From CBDFKU01 sp965248975 (lineage in GTDB: Bacteria > Chloroflexota > Dehalococcoidia > Lucifugimonadales > JAGWBF01), in NCBI GenBank assembly GCA_965248975.1, contig CBDFKU010000020.1, positions 186,001-250,000 on the forward strand: a DNA stretch of 64,000 bases, written 5' to 3'. Position numbers and translations under genes: made by a program. This document shows, piece after piece, positions 16,553 to 24,477 of this stretch. Numbering within the stretch: the stretch's first letter is position 1; each line of letters opens with the position of its first letter. A model generated the notes under the pieces. It ran no database searches. It saw only the letters and a program-made list of their open reading frames with translations, and was not told the origin of the DNA.

Positions 16553-17029
16553 TTAGCTGCCGAGCTGGCTCACCGCCTGCCGGACCTCGTCGTAGTTGGG
16601 CTCCTCGGCCGGACTCGGGGCCACCCACTTGTACCGGATCACTCCCTCCTTGTCCACCACGAACACGGCGCGGTTCGCTGCGACGTACCCGCCCAGCCCC
16701 GCCAGGTCCGGGAAGCCGACGCCGTAAGCGTTCACCGCTTTCCGCTCATAGTCGCTGAGAAGGGGAAAGTTTAGGTTGTTCTGGTCGGACCAGGCCTTCT
16801 GGGAGAAGGGCGAGTCGACGCTGATGCCCAACACCTGGGCGTTGAGGGAGTTGAACTGGTCGGACCGGTCGCGGAAGGTGCACATCTCGGTGGTGCAAAC
16901 CCCGGTGAATGCCCCGGGGAAGAAAGCCAGGACTACGTTCTTGCCCTTGAACTCACTCAGGCTGCGCTGCTGAAGCCCGGAGTCGAACAGAGTGAAGTTA
17001 GGAGCCTGCTGACCCGTTTCGGCCGCCAT
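16553..17029 (-). CDS. Peroxiredoxin (AhpC/TSA, AhpE/BCP-like)
   Basis: 158 residues with peroxiredoxin motif FFPGAFTGVCTTEMC: peroxidatic C45 and a second Cys at C50. VLGISVDSPFSQKAWSDQNNL and NRAVFVVDKEGVIRYKWV complete the fold. The C45-x4-C50 spacing suggests an atypical 2-Cys (BCP-like) cycle. The start at 17029 has AAGGAGG about 7 nt upstream. It is followed 55 nt later by the selenocysteine paralogue, forming a peroxide-defence pair. Confidence 0.92.
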   Translation of the reverse strand: MAAETGQQAPNFTLFDSGLQQRSLSEFKGKNVVLAFFPGAFTGVCTTEMCTFRDRSDQFNSLNAQVLGISVDSPFSQKAWSDQNNLNFPLLSDYERKAVNAYGVGFPDLAGLGGYVAANRAVFVVDKEGVIRYKWVAPSPAEEPNYDEVRQAVSQLGS

Positions 17030-17173
17030 CGTCGTACCTCCTTGTGGATGATCCGGGGGTCGGAATTCGGGACGCCCGCCTACACCGGGAACAAGGCAGC
17101 CACCATTATAACCCATCCGCAGGGGAGGTACTACAGGAACGGTACGGAAATGGAGACCTTGCGGAGATTCGGC

Positions 17174-17554
17174 TTAGTCAGTGCCGTAAGGATTATCGAT
17201 GGCGAAGAGCCACGTTCCGTCGGGCTGGCGGCGGGCCACCTCGGCGCTCAGGCCGTCCACCTCGGTGGGCTGGCCGTCGGAGCCGGTACCCTTCATCACC
17301 CACTTGTGGCACGATAGCACCACTTCGTCGGTGGCCAGGACCTTCTTGGCTAACACCGTGAGCTTTGGCTTGACTGTGAGGATCTCGGCGTAGGCACGAC
17401 GGATAGCCTCCGTTCCGGAGACTGCCTGCCCGGGCCCGGGCACGAACTGGGCCCAGGGCTCGTATAGGGCGACCAGGTCCTCCAGGCCGGCGGGACCCCG
17501 CTCGAAGGCCTCACGAAATAGCGAGTACAACTCTTCTGGGTTGTGGGCAGGCAT
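17174..17554 (-). CDS. SnoaL-like / NTF2-like domain protein
   Basis: 126 residues: YSLFREAFERGPAGLEDLVALYEPWAQFVPGPG, GTEAIRRAYAEIL, CHKWVMKGTGSDG and DGTWLFAIDNPYG, the SgcJ/EcaC-type SnoaL_3 pattern in which a cone-shaped barrel encloses a hydrophobic pocket. It begins 6 nt after thiS and is likely co-transcribed with the thiamine genes, but nothing ties it to thiamine. Function unknown. Confidence 0.8.
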   Translation of the reverse strand: MPAHNPEELYSLFREAFERGPAGLEDLVALYEPWAQFVPGPGQAVSGTEAIRRAYAEILTVKPKLTVLAKKVLATDEVVLSCHKWVMKGTGSDGQPTEVDGLSAEVARRQPDGTWLFAIDNPYGTD

Positions 17555-17560
17555 AGCGCT

Positions 17561-17764
17561 CTAGCCCCCGCCCACGGGCTTGACGATCTCCAGGACGTCC
17601 CCTTCCTTGAGCAGCACCTCGGAGAACTTCTCCTTCTCCAGCACCTCGCCGTTGTAGCCCACGGCCACGTGCTGCAGGTTCACCCCGTGGTTCACCAGGA
17701 AGCTCACCAGGTCCAGCGATCTTTCCAGGTCCCGGGGCTTTCCGTTGACCATCAGCTTTATCAT
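17561..17764 (-). CDS. thiS: Sulfur carrier protein ThiS
   Basis: 67 residues of the ubiquitin-like ThiS/MoaD family ending in GGG, where the C-terminal Gly-Gly becomes the thiocarboxylate sulfur donor for thiazole formation. MIKLMVNGKPRDL, the AVGYNGEVL block and GDVLEIVKPVGGG are characteristic. Its ATG overlaps the thiE stop by 4 nt (ATGA), so translation is coupled. Confidence 0.92.
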   Translation of the reverse strand: MIKLMVNGKPRDLERSLDLVSFLVNHGVNLQHVAVGYNGEVLEKEKFSEVLLKEGDVLEIVKPVGGG

Positions 17765-18486
17765 GCTCTGCGCTCTTTCACCAGCCTGCGCCCCGACGTC
17801 TCCACCCCAGCGCCGTTCCCAACGGCAGGTCCAGGCTCCGACCGATCTGCGCGCCAGGCTAGGCCCAGGGCTTCCTTCAGCTCTCTGGAGGCCCTCTCGG
17901 GGTCGTCCGTTGTCAGGATTGCGCTGATGACCGCCGCTCCCGAGGCACCGGCATCGACGACCTGCCCTATGTTCGTGGCATCGATGCCTCCGATTCCCAA
18001 GAATGGGATGTCGGTACGGCTCGCCATCCGAGCGAGCATCTGGGGACCGGCGGGCTCCGCTCCCGGGTGAGAGCTGGTGGCGAACACTGCACCGGCCACC
18101 AGGAAGTCGGCGCCGGACAGCTCGGCGGCACGGGCGCCTTCGACGTTGTGCACCGAACGGCCGATTAGGCAGCTGTCCCCGGACACGCTTCGTGCGGAAG
18201 CTACCGGGATTCCATCCTCACCCAGCTGGACTCCGTCGGCGCCGCAGGCTAGGGCCACGTCTACCCTGTCGTTGACGAAGAGGAGGGCTGACCCCTGAGT
18301 GATCTTCCGCAGCTTCTCGCCGAGACGGAGAAGGGGCCCTCCAGCCAGCTCTTTCTCCCTTAGCTGGACCAGGTCGACACCCCCCTCGACGGCCCGCGAC
18401 ACCCTGTCTATCAGGTCGTGGACATCGCGGCAAAGGCGGAGGTCGGTTACCAGGGCCAGGCAAGGGACCGGTAGGCTGGCCTTCAT
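17761..18486 (-). CDS. thiE: Thiamine-phosphate synthase ThiE
   Basis: 241 residues. VDLVQLREKELAGGPL, LFVNDRVDVALACGADGVQLGEDG, GRSVHNVEGA, DFLVAGAVFATSSHPG and FLGIGGIDATNIGQVVDAGASGAAVISAI are the conserved ThiE loops binding HMP-PP and thiazole phosphate. The last 30 residues are a low-complexity extension beyond the barrel. Second gene of the TPP-riboswitch operon. Confidence 0.93.
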   Translation of the reverse strand: MKASLPVPCLALVTDLRLCRDVHDLIDRVSRAVEGGVDLVQLREKELAGGPLLRLGEKLRKITQGSALLFVNDRVDVALACGADGVQLGEDGIPVASARSVSGDSCLIGRSVHNVEGARAAELSGADFLVAGAVFATSSHPGAEPAGPQMLARMASRTDIPFLGIGGIDATNIGQVVDAGASGAAVISAILTTDDPERASRELKEALGLAWRADRSEPGPAVGNGAGVETSGRRLVKERRA

Positions 18487-18491
18487 CGTAG

Positions 18492-19283
18492 CTACCTGGA
18501 GGCGGACATGGGCTGGGGCACGTCCTGGGTGGGGCTACTCGCCTCGGCATACACCTTCGTCGGGATTCGGCCGGCCAGGTAGGCCATTCGCCCCGCTTCC
18601 ACGCCCCTCTTGAAGGCTTGGGCCATCATCACCGGGTCCTGGGCCTGGGCGATGGCCGTGTTCACCAGCACCGCGTCGGCCCCCATCTCCAGGGCCTGAG
18701 AGGCGTCGGAGGGCACGCCCAGACCGGCGTCCACCACCACGGGGACGTTGGCCTGCTCGACTATGATGCGTATCTCCTCGGCTGTGTGTATACCCCGGCC
18801 CGAGCCTATGGCCGAGCCCAGGGGCATGACGGTGGCGCAGCCGACCTCTTCCAGCCTTTTGGCCAGCACGGGATCGGCGTGGATGTAGGGCAGCACGATG
18901 AAGCCCTCCTTCACGAGCTGCTCCGCTGCCTGCAACGTGCCCACCGGATCGGGAAGGAGATACTTGGCGTCGGGTATCACCTCAAGCTTGACGAAGTTGG
19001 TGTTGCCCACGGACCGCCCCAGCTTGGCAATGAACAGCGCTTCCTCGACGGTACGGCAACCGGCGGTGTTGGGGAGGATCTGGTACTTGTTCCAGTCGAG
19101 GTAGTCCAGGATAGTCTTCTTGTTGGGGTCGTCCAGGTCCAGGCGGCGTATGGCCACCGTGACCATCTCCGCGCCCGAGGCCTCGATGGACTGGACCATC
19201 TCCTCCATCGTGCGGTGGCGGCCGGTTCCCGCGATGAGCCTGGAACTGAACTTCTTCCCGCCGATCTCCAGCAGGTCTTCCAT
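18492..19283 (-). CDS. thiG: Thiazole synthase ThiG
   Basis: 263 residues. The start MEDLLEIGGKKFSSRLIAGTG, then VTVAIRRLDL, LPNTAGCRTVEEA, KLEVIPDAKYLLPDP, GCATVMPLGSAIGSGRGI and VPVVVDAGLGVPSDASQALEMGADAVLVNTAIA match ThiG, which assembles the thiazole from deoxyxylulose phosphate, dehydroglycine and ThiS-thiocarboxylate. An upstream ATG at 19331 is rejected because it lies inside the riboswitch terminator. ATG 19283 has a GAGGAGAGG site. thiC, thiH/thiO and thiF are not nearby. Confidence 0.94.
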   Translation of the reverse strand: MEDLLEIGGKKFSSRLIAGTGRHRTMEEMVQSIEASGAEMVTVAIRRLDLDDPNKKTILDYLDWNKYQILPNTAGCRTVEEALFIAKLGRSVGNTNFVKLEVIPDAKYLLPDPVGTLQAAEQLVKEGFIVLPYIHADPVLAKRLEEVGCATVMPLGSAIGSGRGIHTAEEIRIIVEQANVPVVVDAGLGVPSDASQALEMGADAVLVNTAIAQAQDPVMMAQAFKRGVEAGRMAYLAGRIPTKVYAEASSPTQDVPQPMSASR

Positions 19284-19308
19284 GTGCCCTCTCCTCGTCA
19301 TCCGCGGG

Positions 19309-19340
19309 AAACAAGAACCGCCAGGATGCACTCCTGGCGG
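19309..19340 (-). terminator. Riboswitch-controlled intrinsic terminator before thiG
   Basis: On the minus strand CCGCCAGGA-GTGCA-TCCTGGCGG (19318-19340) is followed by TTCTTGTTT (19309-19317). It lies between the TPP aptamer and thiG, so TPP binding probably ends transcription. Confidence 0.85.
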
Positions 19341-19360
19341 CGGCCTCTAGGTCCAACCGA

Positions 19361-19449
19361 CCCTTCCCTACGCCGGCATTACCCGGATCAGGTACGGCGG
19401 TCGGTGACGAATCGGCCACCCTCTCAGCCTGGCTTACCCAAGCTCCCGA
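19361..19449 (-). promoter_or_regulatory. TPP riboswitch (THI element)
   Basis: Minus-strand sequence shows the conserved GGCTGAGAGGG pyrimidine-sensor arm, ACCTGATCCGGGTAATGCC and GGCGTAGGGA pyrophosphate-sensor arm in the right order, enclosed by the P1 helix. It controls thiG-thiE-thiS. Confidence 0.95.
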
Positions 19450-19484
19450 CAGATTTTGATTGCTATTTGGAGGTTTCTAACTGA

Positions 19485-19513
19485 ATGTTAGCACGGCCCC
19501 CTACAAAAGTCAA
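19485..19513 (-). promoter_or_regulatory. Promoter of the thi operon
   Basis: On the minus strand TTGACT (19508-19513), a 17-bp spacer and TAACAT (19485-19490), predicting a start about 30 nt ahead of the TPP aptamer. Confidence 0.55.
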
Positions 19514-19521
19514 CGCGAGTT

Positions 19522-21252
19522 CTACCCCCTACCGTGACGCAGAAGCCTGCCCGGCAGGGCGCCCGTTGGTACGCCGTCTTCCTGGGTCACCTGGCCGTTG
19601 ACCAATATCCAGCGATACCCCTGGGGCTTCTGGACCCGTCTCCAGTCACCGCCGGGGAGGTCGTGGGACACCTCCACAGGGCCCGGGTCCAGCTTGTCCA
19701 GGTCGTAGACCACCACGTCTGCAGGGACCCCCTCGCGGAGGGAGCCGCGGTCCTTGAGTCCGCCGACGAAGGCGGGCAGGTAGCTCAGTTTGAAGTGGGC
19801 GTCCTCCAGGCTTACCAGCCCCTCGTCCCGCACCAGCCAGGTCAGCAGCTGGGTCGAGCAGCTGCCGCCGTCCTGGAACTTGATGTGGGCGCCTCCGTCT
19901 GATGCGCCGTGGACGGTGTACGGGGAGCGGGTTATCTCCGCCATGTACTCGGGATTCTCCCGACCCAGGGGTGCCACGAACTCGGTCTCCAGGTTGTCCT
20001 CCACGACGATATCCAGGAGGGCGTCGACGATGTGCTTCCCTTCGTCGCGGGCTATCTGCTCCACCGTCTGTCCGACGTACGCCTCCATCTCCCGGTTGCC
20101 CACCTCCTTAACACGAAAGGCCGGCAGGGAGCCTGCGAAGAACCCGCCGTCGGGCAACATTCCGGCGTCCCACTCGGCTCGCAAAGCCTGCCGCAGCTCC
20201 GGGTCCCGCATCCTCGCCCTGCGCTCCTCGGGTGTGCCCAGGGTCACCTGCCGCCAACCGGGGCTGGCGTCGAAGAGGTTCCAGTCCTCGAAGGTCAGCT
20301 CGAAGTCGGCGCGCCGCAGGTTCCCCTGGCCGTACACCCTGATGTGCTTCTTGCCGCACTCTTCGAGCCAGCTCAGCGTCTGCTTATGGCGCTCGGGCTT
20401 GTCGTCCTTGGGCGATACCTCCTGGTATATCACCGGCCTGTTGGCCGTCGAAGCCAGCTTCTCGAAGAACCTGGTGGTGGCGTTGGGCATCGACTCGCCC
20501 GCTTCCTCGGTGGCGGCGCGGTAGGCCAACTCGATGGACCCCTCGCCACGCTGTCCGAGTACTCCGGCGAAAGCCAGAAGCTCCTCGTCGGTCATAAGGT
20601 CGGTGATCATGGGTGTGCCGTCATAGTCCATCTGTAAATTATTGGGGCCGTTGACCTGGGCGGACCATCCGCAGGCCCCGACGTCCAGGCCCTCGTTGAC
20701 CAGGCGGCACATCTCCTTCAGCTCGGCCTCTGTAGGCCGCCTCGTCTTGGCCTCCTGGAAGCCCATCACCCAGGCGTAAATGGGAGACAGGGGAACGTAG
20801 CTGATGACGTTCACGCCCTTGGGGATGCGGTCGATGGTTTTGAGGAACTCGGGAAAGGTCACCCAGTCCCATAGCATTCCTGCCTTCATCGGCTCGAAGG
20901 GGATGGACTCGTTGCGGGTCATGGCCAGCATCGCCCGGTCCTGGTCTTCCACGCGGCAAGGGGCGAAGCCGAAGCCGCAGTTGCCGATGACCATGGAGGT
21001 GGCGCCGTGCCAGCCGGATATGGTGCAGTAAGGGTCCCACTGTATCTGAGCGTCGTAGTGGGTGTGGAGGTCGACGAAACCCGGAGCGACGATGAGGCCC
21101 GAGGCATCCAGGACCCTTCCCGCGGGCTGGCCGGATAGCCCGCCGATTTTGGCAATCCTTCCGTCCTTGATGGCGACGTCGCCGACGTAGGCCGGGGTCC
21201 GGGTCCCGTCGACGATCAGGCCCCCTCGTATGATGATGTCGTACTCAGCCAT
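19522..21252 (-). CDS. D-aminoacylase-type amidohydrolase (N-acyl-D-amino-acid deacylase family)
   Basis: A 576-residue type III amidohydrolase. The metal motif is GFVDLHTHYD, the bridging Cys lies in VIGNCGFGFAP, and the catalytic Asp in ASDGGAHIKF. The C-terminal beta domain ends DLPGGDWRR..GYRWILVNGQV. The family deacylates N-acyl-D-amino acids; many environmental members have unknown amide substrates. It is the most divergent of three intact copies here, with the C-terminal type also left as a fragment at 32989. It is divergent from the Ldh_2 gene. Confidence 0.88.
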   Translation of the reverse strand: MAEYDIIIRGGLIVDGTRTPAYVGDVAIKDGRIAKIGGLSGQPAGRVLDASGLIVAPGFVDLHTHYDAQIQWDPYCTISGWHGATSMVIGNCGFGFAPCRVEDQDRAMLAMTRNESIPFEPMKAGMLWDWVTFPEFLKTIDRIPKGVNVISYVPLSPIYAWVMGFQEAKTRRPTEAELKEMCRLVNEGLDVGACGWSAQVNGPNNLQMDYDGTPMITDLMTDEELLAFAGVLGQRGEGSIELAYRAATEEAGESMPNATTRFFEKLASTANRPVIYQEVSPKDDKPERHKQTLSWLEECGKKHIRVYGQGNLRRADFELTFEDWNLFDASPGWRQVTLGTPEERRARMRDPELRQALRAEWDAGMLPDGGFFAGSLPAFRVKEVGNREMEAYVGQTVEQIARDEGKHIVDALLDIVVEDNLETEFVAPLGRENPEYMAEITRSPYTVHGASDGGAHIKFQDGGSCSTQLLTWLVRDEGLVSLEDAHFKLSYLPAFVGGLKDRGSLREGVPADVVVYDLDKLDPGPVEVSHDLPGGDWRRVQKPQGYRWILVNGQVTQEDGVPTGALPGRLLRHGRG

Positions 21253-21377
21253 CGCTATCTCTCCCCATTCTGTCCCGATTCAGAAATGCTGCTCGCCAAC
21301 AGCGTAGCAGCGGGTTGAGGGGATGTCAAACAAACCGCGCCATGGACCGGCCGCAGCTTCTTACGGCAACAGCAAGG

Positions 21378-21406
21378 TTGCCGACGCTGCGGTGAGTATG
21401 TATCAT
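21378..21406 (+). promoter_or_regulatory. Promoter for the Ldh_2/LhgO gene pair
   Basis: TTGCCG (21378-21383), a 17-bp spacer and TATCAT (21401-21406), in the gap between divergent genes. Confidence 0.5.
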
Positions 21407-21447
21407 GGGTCTGGTCCCAGATCATGTCAGGAGAGGGGGTCCCCAAG

Positions 21448-22539
21448 TTGCTTGAGCAGTTTCACGTCAAAGAAGAGGACGCCGTCCGAGTACGCGAAGA
21501 CGCGCTGCGGACCACCGTCACCGCCATCCTCGAGAAGCAGGGCGTACCCCCCGAGGACGCCGCCTTGGGCGCCGACGCGCTGGTCACCGCCGACCTCCGG
21601 GGTGTCGAGACTCACGGTGTCTCCAACATGCTGCGGGTCTACGTCGCCGGCTACAATAGCGGTGAGATCAACCCCAGGCCGGACTGGAGGATCGTCCGGG
21701 AGACTCCGGCCACCGCCAACATCGACTCGGACCAGGGCCTGGGCATCATCGTCTGCCCCAAGGCGATGGACATCGCTATCGAGAAGGCCAAGAAGGTCGG
21801 CGTGGGTATGGTCACTGTATCCAACGGCCGTCACATGGGGATGGTCTCATACCATGCCATGATGGCCCTCAAGCACGACATGATCGGCATCGCAATGACC
21901 GGATGCCCCCCCTCCGTACTGCCCACCTTTGGAGCGGAGCCCAGGACCGGCACCAACCCGATAGCGATGGCCGCCCCGGCCGGTGAGGAGCCGCCCTTCG
22001 TTTACGACGCCGCCACCAGCGTCATCGCGGGCAACAAGATCTCCCTGGCCCGGAGGGTGGGGTCGCTGCTGTCGCCCGGTTGGATAGGCGACGACCAGGG
22101 CAACCCCATCATGGAGCCCGTGGAGCCGCCGCCCCCCGAGTCTTCTCCCTTCCGTCTGCTACACCTGGGCTCCACCCGGGAGTCGGGCTCCCACAAGGGC
22201 TACGGGCTGTCCTGCATGGTGGACATCCTCACCGGGGTGATGTCGGGCACTGGTTTCGGCATGGTGCCTGGAAGGCCCAACTTCAGTCACTTCGTCGGGG
22301 CTTACAGCATCGAGGCCTTCACCGAGGTCGACACCTTTAAGGGCCTGATGGACGACTTCCTGCGGGCCCTTCGGACCACCCCGCCGGCGCCGGGCCACGA
22401 CCGGGTGCTGTACGCCGGGCTGCCCGAAGCAGAAGCAACGGAGGACCGCCGCGCCAACGGAATTCCTTTCCACAAAGAGGTGATCGGCTGGTTTCAGGAC
22501 ATCTGCAACGAGATGTCCATACCCTACATCCTGGAATAA
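21448..22539 (+). CDS. Malate/L-lactate dehydrogenase family (Ldh_2) oxidoreductase
   Basis: 363 residues from TTG 21448 (GAGGGGG 8 nt upstream; homology begins LLEQFHVKEEDAVRV). An ATG at 21424 would add eight residues and lacks a ribosome site. Family marks are DLRGVETHGVSNMLRVYV, DSDQGLGIIVCPKAMD, NGRHMGMVSYHAM, GTNPIAMAAPAGEEPPFVYD and GSHKGYGLSCMVDIL. Members oxidise 2-hydroxy acids such as malate, ureidoglycolate or sulfolactate with NAD(P). Next gene is a 2-hydroxyglutarate oxidase, so the pair handles 2-hydroxy acids. Confidence 0.9.
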   Translation: MLEQFHVKEEDAVRVREDALRTTVTAILEKQGVPPEDAALGADALVTADLRGVETHGVSNMLRVYVAGYNSGEINPRPDWRIVRETPATANIDSDQGLGIIVCPKAMDIAIEKAKKVGVGMVTVSNGRHMGMVSYHAMMALKHDMIGIAMTGCPPSVLPTFGAEPRTGTNPIAMAAPAGEEPPFVYDAATSVIAGNKISLARRVGSLLSPGWIGDDQGNPIMEPVEPPPPESSPFRLLHLGSTRESGSHKGYGLSCMVDILTGVMSGTGFGMVPGRPNFSHFVGAYSIEAFTEVDTFKGLMDDFLRALRTTPPAPGHDRVLYAGLPEAEATEDRRANGIPFHKEVIGWFQDICNEMSIPYILE

Positions 22540-22635
22540 CGGCTGGAATAACCGGCTGGAGAGATTCGTACCGGTCCTGAGCTTTTGACCTGGGCTTTTG
22601 ATATGTAGCCCTTCAAGTACGGAGGAAGCGTCACA

Positions 22636-23862
22636 TTGGTCTCTAACAAATACGATGTGGCCATCGTCGGCGGCGGCATCATCGGCCTGGCCACGGCGCT
22701 GCAGCTCACTCGAAACTACCCTCGGTGCCGTGTCGCGGTAGTTGAGAAGGAGCGCGAGGTCGCCCTGCATCAGACGGGCCACAACAGTGGTGTGATCCAC
22801 TCGGGCATCTACTACCGGACAGGCTCCCAGAAGGCCCAGTTCTGTGTCTCCGGAGTCAGAGATCTGGTCCAGTTCTGCCAGGAAAACGGCATCGAGTATC
22901 AGCGCTGCGGCAAGGTAATCGTCGCCACCGACGAGTCGGAGCTGGGCCGCCTGGAACAGCTCCAGGAGCGGGGGACGGCCAACGGCGTGGAAGGGCTGGA
23001 GACCATCGGCCCGGAAAGGCTCAAGGAGATCGAGCCCCACTGCCGGGGCATTAAGGCCCTTTACGCCCCGGGCACCGGTATCGTGGACTACACGGCCGTT
23101 GCCAAGGCCTACGCCGAGAAGATTACGGTCGGGGGCGGAGAGGTCCTCACCGGAAGGGCTGTGACTCGCATACGCCGGTCCGCCGGCACCATCGCCCTGG
23201 AGACCAGCCGTGGCGATCTGGAGGCCGACTACCTCATAAACTGCGCCGGCCTGCACGCCGACCGGGTCGCTCGTATGATGGGGGTGGTTCCCGAGGTCCG
23301 GATCATCCCCTTTCGGGGCGAGTATTACACCCTGAGGCATGAGCGGCGGGACCTTGTAAAGTCCTTGATCTACCCGGTGCCCAACCCCCGTTTTCCCTTC
23401 CTGGGTGTTCACTTCACAAGAAACGTCCACGGCGAGGTGGAGGCCGGTCCCAACGCGGTGCTTGCCCTGGCCCGGGAAGGGTATCGCAAGACCAACGTCA
23501 ACCTGCCGGACACCCTGAGTACTCTGGGCTACCCCGGCTTCTGGGCGATGACCTTGAAGCACTGGAAAACGGCGATCGGGGAATGGCATCGATCGATGAT
23601 AAAGTCCGTCTTCCTACGGGACCTCCAGCGACTGCTGCCCGAGGTCCGTGGCGAGGACCTTGTGCCGGGAGGGTCGGGGGTCCGGGCCCAGGCCGTGGAC
23701 CGGCGGGGAAGATTGCTGGACGACTTCAGCATCCAGCAGACCGAAGGGGCCATCCACGTCCTCAACGCGCCTTCGCCGGGAGCTACATCGTCCCTCTCCA
23801 TCGGGAGACACATCGTGGCCCTGGCTGCTCAGTCCTTCGATCTCGAGCCCTCCCGGGCTTAG
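22636..23862 (+). CDS. lhgO: L-2-hydroxyglutarate oxidase
   Basis: A 408-residue FAD enzyme of the DAO superfamily. The dinucleotide motif is VAIVGGGIIGLATALQL. VALHQTGHNSGVIHSGIYY, KAQFCVSGVRDLVQFCQ and the C-terminal SSLSIGRHIV are typical of LhgO. It oxidises L-2-hydroxyglutarate to 2-oxoglutarate, passing electrons to quinone or oxygen, usually at the membrane surface. Start TTG 22636, with GGAGG 10 nt before it. Probably co-transcribed with the Ldh_2 gene. Confidence 0.9.
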   Translation: MVSNKYDVAIVGGGIIGLATALQLTRNYPRCRVAVVEKEREVALHQTGHNSGVIHSGIYYRTGSQKAQFCVSGVRDLVQFCQENGIEYQRCGKVIVATDESELGRLEQLQERGTANGVEGLETIGPERLKEIEPHCRGIKALYAPGTGIVDYTAVAKAYAEKITVGGGEVLTGRAVTRIRRSAGTIALETSRGDLEADYLINCAGLHADRVARMMGVVPEVRIIPFRGEYYTLRHERRDLVKSLIYPVPNPRFPFLGVHFTRNVHGEVEAGPNAVLALAREGYRKTNVNLPDTLSTLGYPGFWAMTLKHWKTAIGEWHRSMIKSVFLRDLQRLLPEVRGEDLVPGGSGVRAQAVDRRGRLLDDFSIQQTEGAIHVLNAPSPGATSSLSIGRHIVALAAQSFDLEPSRA

Positions 23863-23928
23863 ATCGGCCGGCCTATCCGAGACGATATCTCTCCGGTGCA
23901 AGGTCACTGTACGACGGTTCCGATTCCC

Positions 23929-23958
23929 TTGACCCGACGACAGGGTGACTATTAGAAT
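23929..23958 (+). promoter_or_regulatory. Promoter of the CNBD gene
   Basis: TTGACC (23929-23934), an 18-bp spacer and TAGAAT (23953-23958), 38 bp before the start codon. Confidence 0.65.
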
Positions 23959-23996
23959 GGGCCCAACACGCCGGGAGTCGGAAGGGGGACGACAGC

Positions 23997-24473
23997 ATGG
24001 CGACCCCGGAGAGGAACCCGACCAGAGGATCCGCCGTCCTGGACCTCCTGCGCAGCGTGCCCTTGTTCCAGTTCTTGGGGCCACGGGAGCTAGTGGACGT
24101 AGCCGCACGCATGGGCCTCAGCACCTACGAGGCCGGGAAGGTAATCTTCAGCAAGGATGACCCCGGGACTACTCTGCAAATCATCGCGGGCGGCTCCGTC
24201 AGGTTATTCATTCCCGCGGAGAGCGGAGAGGAGGCGCCCCTGGCGGTACTGAAGGCCGGCGACTTCTTCGGCGAGCTGGCGCTTCTGGACGGCGGCTCCC
24301 GGACCGCCAGCGCCATGGCCATCGGCCGGACCGCTGTACTGACCCTGGAGCGGGACGAGTTCCTGCGCTTCGTCACCACCTACCCCCAGGCGGCGGCCGC
24401 CGTGTTTCGAGCCCTGGCCTCCCTTATCCGCAACCAGAACGAGCAGCTCTACAGCAAGTTCTTCGAGCCATAG
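23997..24473 (+). CDS. Cyclic nucleotide-binding domain protein lacking a DNA-binding domain
   Basis: 158 residues forming a single CNBD: VPLFQFLGPRELVDVAARM, YEAGKVIFSKDDPGTTLQIIAGGSVRLF, LKAGDFFGELALLDGGSRTASAMA and LTLERDEFLRFV. It ends in a C-helix (AVFRALASLIRNQNEQLYSKFF) with no helix-turn-helix, unlike Crp/Fnr regulators. It may therefore act as a stand-alone cAMP or small-molecule sensor through a partner. The usual phosphate-binding Arg in the RTASA loop (S-R-T-A-S-A) is kept. Confidence 0.88.
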   Translation: MATPERNPTRGSAVLDLLRSVPLFQFLGPRELVDVAARMGLSTYEAGKVIFSKDDPGTTLQIIAGGSVRLFIPAESGEEAPLAVLKAGDFFGELALLDGGSRTASAMAIGRTAVLTLERDEFLRFVTTYPQAAAAVFRALASLIRNQNEQLYSKFFEP

Positions 24474-24477
24474 ACGG

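Noticed and set aside
22159..23589. 476-residue open frame on the minus strand
   Set aside because: Antisense shadow of the Ldh_2 and L-2-hydroxyglutarate oxidase genes in high-GC DNA.
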